Source of the DNA: Prasinococcaceae sp. CCMP 1430
Lineage: Eukaryota > Prasinodermophyta > Palmophyllophyceae > Prasinococcales > Prasinococcaceae
Reading direction: 5' to 3'
NCBI GenBank assembly: GCA_013416795.1
Contig: RQSC01000017.1
Coordinates: forward strand, 211,304 to 251,647
Length of the DNA stretch: 40,344 bases
Shown: in pieces, positions 37,745 to 40,344 of the stretch
Layout of the letters: each line of letters starts with the position of its first letter
How positions within the stretch are numbered: position 1 is the stretch's first letter
Notes under the pieces: generated by a model
The model's input: the letters and a program-made list of their open reading frames with translations, nothing else
What the model was told of the DNA's origin: nothing
Database searches by the model: none
Position numbers and translations under genes: made by a program

Positions 37745-39474
37745 TCAGGGCAGCGTGAGTAGACTGGCAAGGAAGCCTGGGTTGGACCTCAACCAGAGCG
37801 TTGCGTAGAACAGCACCGACGATGCAAACAGCACTGCTGGCGCGAAGAGCCGGTCATCCCTATCAAGCACGAAGCGATAGTAGTGCTGGCTCACCCAGAG
37901 CGAGAGGAACACGTAGGCGGTGTTGGTCGCGGCCGGAGCGCCACACGTGGCGCCCGCGGCGGCCGTCGCCAAAAGAGTTGCCAAGTAGGCCACATCACGC
38001 AACCACCACGGCTCGCCCTGCGGCCTGGGGTACAATGGCATCGTTTCGATCAACCCCGACAAGCCCAGGGCGAGGGTGCCGAATGTCGCCACCCCTGGCT
38101 GGAAGACAGCCAGAACTGTTCTGGGGGCAACGCCCGTAGACTTGGCGGCCTATTCAGCTCGCGCCGGCATGCAGGCGACGCGGCCAGCCGTGTCAGCGCC
38201 GCGCGTGCATGTTGATGGGTGCGTAAAGGCTGGGGAACGCCAGGGCAAAGCGGCGCGTGAGGGGGCAGGGCATGCGGCACATCGAGCGGAAATAGACATC
38301 CTCTCAGCGGCCCATCACGTACGTAGAACGTCGCGAGGAGAACAACTGAGGACACCCTCGTGGCCTCCATCCTCCGTTTTGACTCCCAGCCCACGCCGAA
38401 GCCGAAGAACGTGGGCACGCACATCAGGCCAAGGGCGGAGAACAGCCCCGCCACAGCGGCCGTCCCGAGCGCTTTCGAGTCGTACATCACCGCCGCCGGC
38501 CCCAAATACGAGGTCGCCCAAAGGCCAAAGGTGCTCGCGAGTATCTCGTTCACCCATTCGCTCCTGTCCGAGGAGTGGACCCCCAGGCCATCCGGCCCAA
38601 TCAGGGGCGGGTGCCGCGCAAGCGACCAGAAGAAGAGCGGCCACGCGAGCACGCACGCGGCCAACGCGACCTGATGGTGCGCGTTCTCGCTGCCGCGGAA
38701 GCGCTCAGCGGCGAGCAACGCGTAAGCAAGCAACGCCCAGGCGAGCGCCTCGACCAGCGGGCGTCCTGCGCGCGCTATCAGACGCGCGGCCGCGCGGGCC
38801 CTCTTCAAGAGCGCGCTCCACAGCGGCATCGCAATCAGCGCGATGGAGGGCCCCACCGAGAGCGCGATCCCCGCCACTGCTACGGTACTAGCAACGTTGA
38901 CGAGCGAGAATGCCGATGCGAGTCTGCCAAATAGGCCACCACCTGCCGCAGCAGCCTTGGCTGCAGCGGGAACGCCGACGAGGAGGTCTTCCCGCGTCAG
39001 CGCAAGTGGCGCCTCTAGCAGGCCCCGCGCTGCCGCCAGCACGTCCGCTTCAACGCTTGCGTTTGTGCGCAGTTTCTCCGCGAGCTCCCCGAGGGCAAAC
39101 CCGGTGGCAGCGTCGCGCGGGAGCAGCTCGCGCGGCCCGTTGGCGAGTAACCGCCGCGCGGTGCCTAACAGCCACCAGACGCCGGGGTCTGGCAGCGCCG
39201 CCGCCGCCGCCGCGGGGCCGCCTGGCCCCGCTGCGGCCCACCACGAGGCGCAGCTGAACGCCACCGGCCACAGCAGGAAGCGGGCCGAGAGGCGCGCCCC
39301 CCACGAGCGCGCAGCGTCCTTGGTCATGAATGCCGTCTGCGTCTCGAGATCTTCGCCGCGGTAGAGGTTGCCAAGCACCTCGGTGACCGGCAGGCTGGCG
39401 TGCGCCGGTGCACGCACCGGCATGTGACATGTGGCACCCAGCAGCGCCGCGCGCGCTCCAACTGAACTCAGCAT
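37745..39474 (-). CDS. Polytopic membrane protein of unknown function
   Basis: Exons 39474-38323 and 38098-37745 (intron 38322-38099, GTACGT...TCTTCCAG, phase 0), 501 aa. The start ATG directly abuts a telo-box-like element. An N-terminal segment of ~30 residues lacking acidic residues (MLSSVGARAALLGATCHMPV) could be an organelle-targeting peptide. Hydrophobic segments include FLLWPVAFSCASWWAA, LVNVASTVAVAGIALSVGPS, IALIAMPLWSALL, LVEALAWALLAYALLA, VALAACVLAWPLFFWSL, GTAAVAGLFSALGLMC, VATFGTLALGLSGLIE and a further two or three in exon 2 (AYLATLLATAAAGATCG; LFAPAVLFASSVLFYATLWL). I do not recognise the family. Eight to nine helices suggest a transporter or membrane enzyme, but no catalytic motif is evident. 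Confidence 0.7.
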
Positions 39475-39490
39475 TTAGGGTTACAGTAAA
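39474..39490 (-). promoter_or_regulatory. Telo-box-like TTTAGGGTTACAGTAAA at start codon
   Basis: On the minus strand the element reads TTTACTGTAACCCTAAA and runs into the ATG of the polytopic protein (CCCTAAATG). It differs by one base from 8804-8820. The remaining gap to 39765 shows nothing else. Confidence 0.55.
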
Positions 39491-39765
39491 CCCTTCCTTC
39501 GCCAGCCGGCGACTGGCGTAGATGACGGCACGGCGAGCACTAACGAGCACCGTCGTCGCCGTGGTAGTGTGCGTGACGACCGTGCAGCTCGTGCTCTGGA
39601 GGCGCTACGCCTTGTGAGGCAGCGCGCTCGACAAGGTGCGCCGCGTGCTCAAGTCGCGAGACTCCGCAGTTTAGGAGCGAGTGTTCGTGGGAGGGACCGG
39701 CAAGGTAGTTCTCATGGCCAGTGTTTACAGCACGAACCCATGGTACGAGCGCACTGGCGTCCGTC

Positions 39766-40320
39766 TCAAAAGTATGGGGCGTACGTCTCCTCTATCTCCT
39801 TGGAGAGCTTGAGCGGTATGCTCACCGCGCGCGCGCCCACCGTGTCGCACCAGGGCCGCTTGCGCGTGGCGATAATCTGCTGCACGACGTCGTCCGCCAC
39901 CCCCCACTCCTCCAGGAAGCCTGCGACCACATCCATCTGCTCCATGAATTGCGCCTCGCTCATCTGAAAGGACTGCATCTCAAAGTACTTCCACATGACC
40001 TGGCAATAGAAGCCGAACTTGTCAGGCTGCAGTGGGTCGCGCCGGCGAACGATGCGCACCTCGTACGACGCACCGTACTTGTCGTTCATGAGCTGGCGCA
40101 GCCCCCAGCCGTCGAGCCGCTCGCGCTCGTCCGCATTGCCAGCTCCTCCCTCGTCTGCGCCAGCGCTCGCAGCAGCGGCAGCGGCGGGGGCATACTGCGC
40201 CATGAGCTTCTCTCTCAGCGCCGCCGTCGCCTCGTCCTCTTCCTCCTCCTCGGCCTCGGTGTAGTCCTCTGAGTCGCGCGGCTTTGCGCACGTGGCCACT
40301 CGCGCCCGCGGCGCCCGCAC
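39766..40320 (-). CDS. DUF3067 plastid-type protein, 5' truncated by window
   Basis: 184 aa of open frame. Its upstream end is at a probable acceptor (CGCGTGCAG|GTGCGG) four bases from the window edge region, so the start and targeting-peptide exon lie outside. After an acidic/Ala-rich linker (DYTEAEEEEEDEATAALREK) comes the DUF3067 core: LRQLMNDKYGASYEVRIVRR, FYCQVMWKYFEMQSFQMSEA, QFMEQMDVVAGFLEEWGVAD, VVQQIIATRKRPW and AVSIPLKLSKEIEE. The family is found in cyanobacteria and plastid-bearing eukaryotes; its function is unknown. This is the strongest sign of a plastid in the window. Confidence 0.8.
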   Translation of the reverse strand: MRAPRARVATCAKPRDSEDYTEAEEEEEDEATAALREKLMAQYAPAAAAAASAGADEGGAGNADERERLDGWGLRQLMNDKYGASYEVRIVRRRDPLQPDKFGFYCQVMWKYFEMQSFQMSEAQFMEQMDVVAGFLEEWGVADDVVQQIIATRKRPWCDTVGARAVSIPLKLSKEIEETYAPYF

Positions 40321-40344
40321 CTGCACGCGCGCGCGCGGCCCTGC

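Noticed and set aside
1-40344. Mobile elements, integrases, transposases or viral genes
   Set aside because: No transposase, reverse transcriptase, integrase or capsid motif and no terminal inverted repeats with target duplications were seen.

Overview
This is a GC-rich (roughly 65-70 % by eye) nuclear window from a eukaryote, most likely a unicellular photosynthetic flagellate. Four genes point that way: an axonemal central-pair protein (PF16/SPAG6), a DUF3067 protein of the plastid/cyanobacterial type, a plant/green-alga-type hydroxyproline O-arabinosyltransferase, and a Polycomb EED/FIE protein. Spliceosomal introns of about 115-310 nt with GTGCG-type donors, short intergenic regions and no operons or Shine-Dalgarno sites rule out a prokaryote. 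A haptophyte (for example Pavlovophyceae) or another GC-rich microalga would fit, but the lineage is an inference.

Layout, left to right. A small two-intron gene of unknown function (+) converges on a mitochondrial carrier (-). STT3, the oligosaccharyltransferase catalytic subunit (+), converges on WDHD1/CTF4 (-). Next is a secreted LTD/CUB protein (-) with a Tyr-rich tandem array of about 570 bp and broken frames; its 5' end lies near an N at 12116. PF16/SPAG6 (+) converges on EED (-). An orphan signal-peptide/thioredoxin exon (+) sits just upstream of an SLC37-type sugar-phosphate transporter (+), which converges on a five-exon DnaJ-thioredoxin ER protein (-). An SRSF1-like splicing factor (+) lacks its first exon next to the second N (22414). 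Then come a SANT/Tudor-like nuclear protein (-), a PAN-domain HPAT glycosyltransferase (-), a five-exon secreted LamG-like protein (+), a coiled-coil protein (-) divergent from a NOPCHAP1-like protein (+), a class IV aminotransferase (-), formate-tetrahydrofolate ligase (+), a polytopic membrane protein (-), and the 3' part of a DUF3067 plastid protein (-) at the right edge.

There is no operon-like pathway, but several genes share the secretory route: STT3 and the DnaJ-thioredoxin protein in the ER, HPAT in ER/Golgi, the thioredoxin-like orphan exon, and two predicted secreted proteins (CUB/Tyr-rich and LamG).

The observations most worth a second look are: the Tyr-rich 48-bp array flanked by a recent duplication of CUB-coding sequence; a telo-box-like 17-mer shared by two promoters 30 kb apart; the GTGCG splice-donor rule; the orphan PDI-type exon; and two single Ns that coincide with missing first exons.
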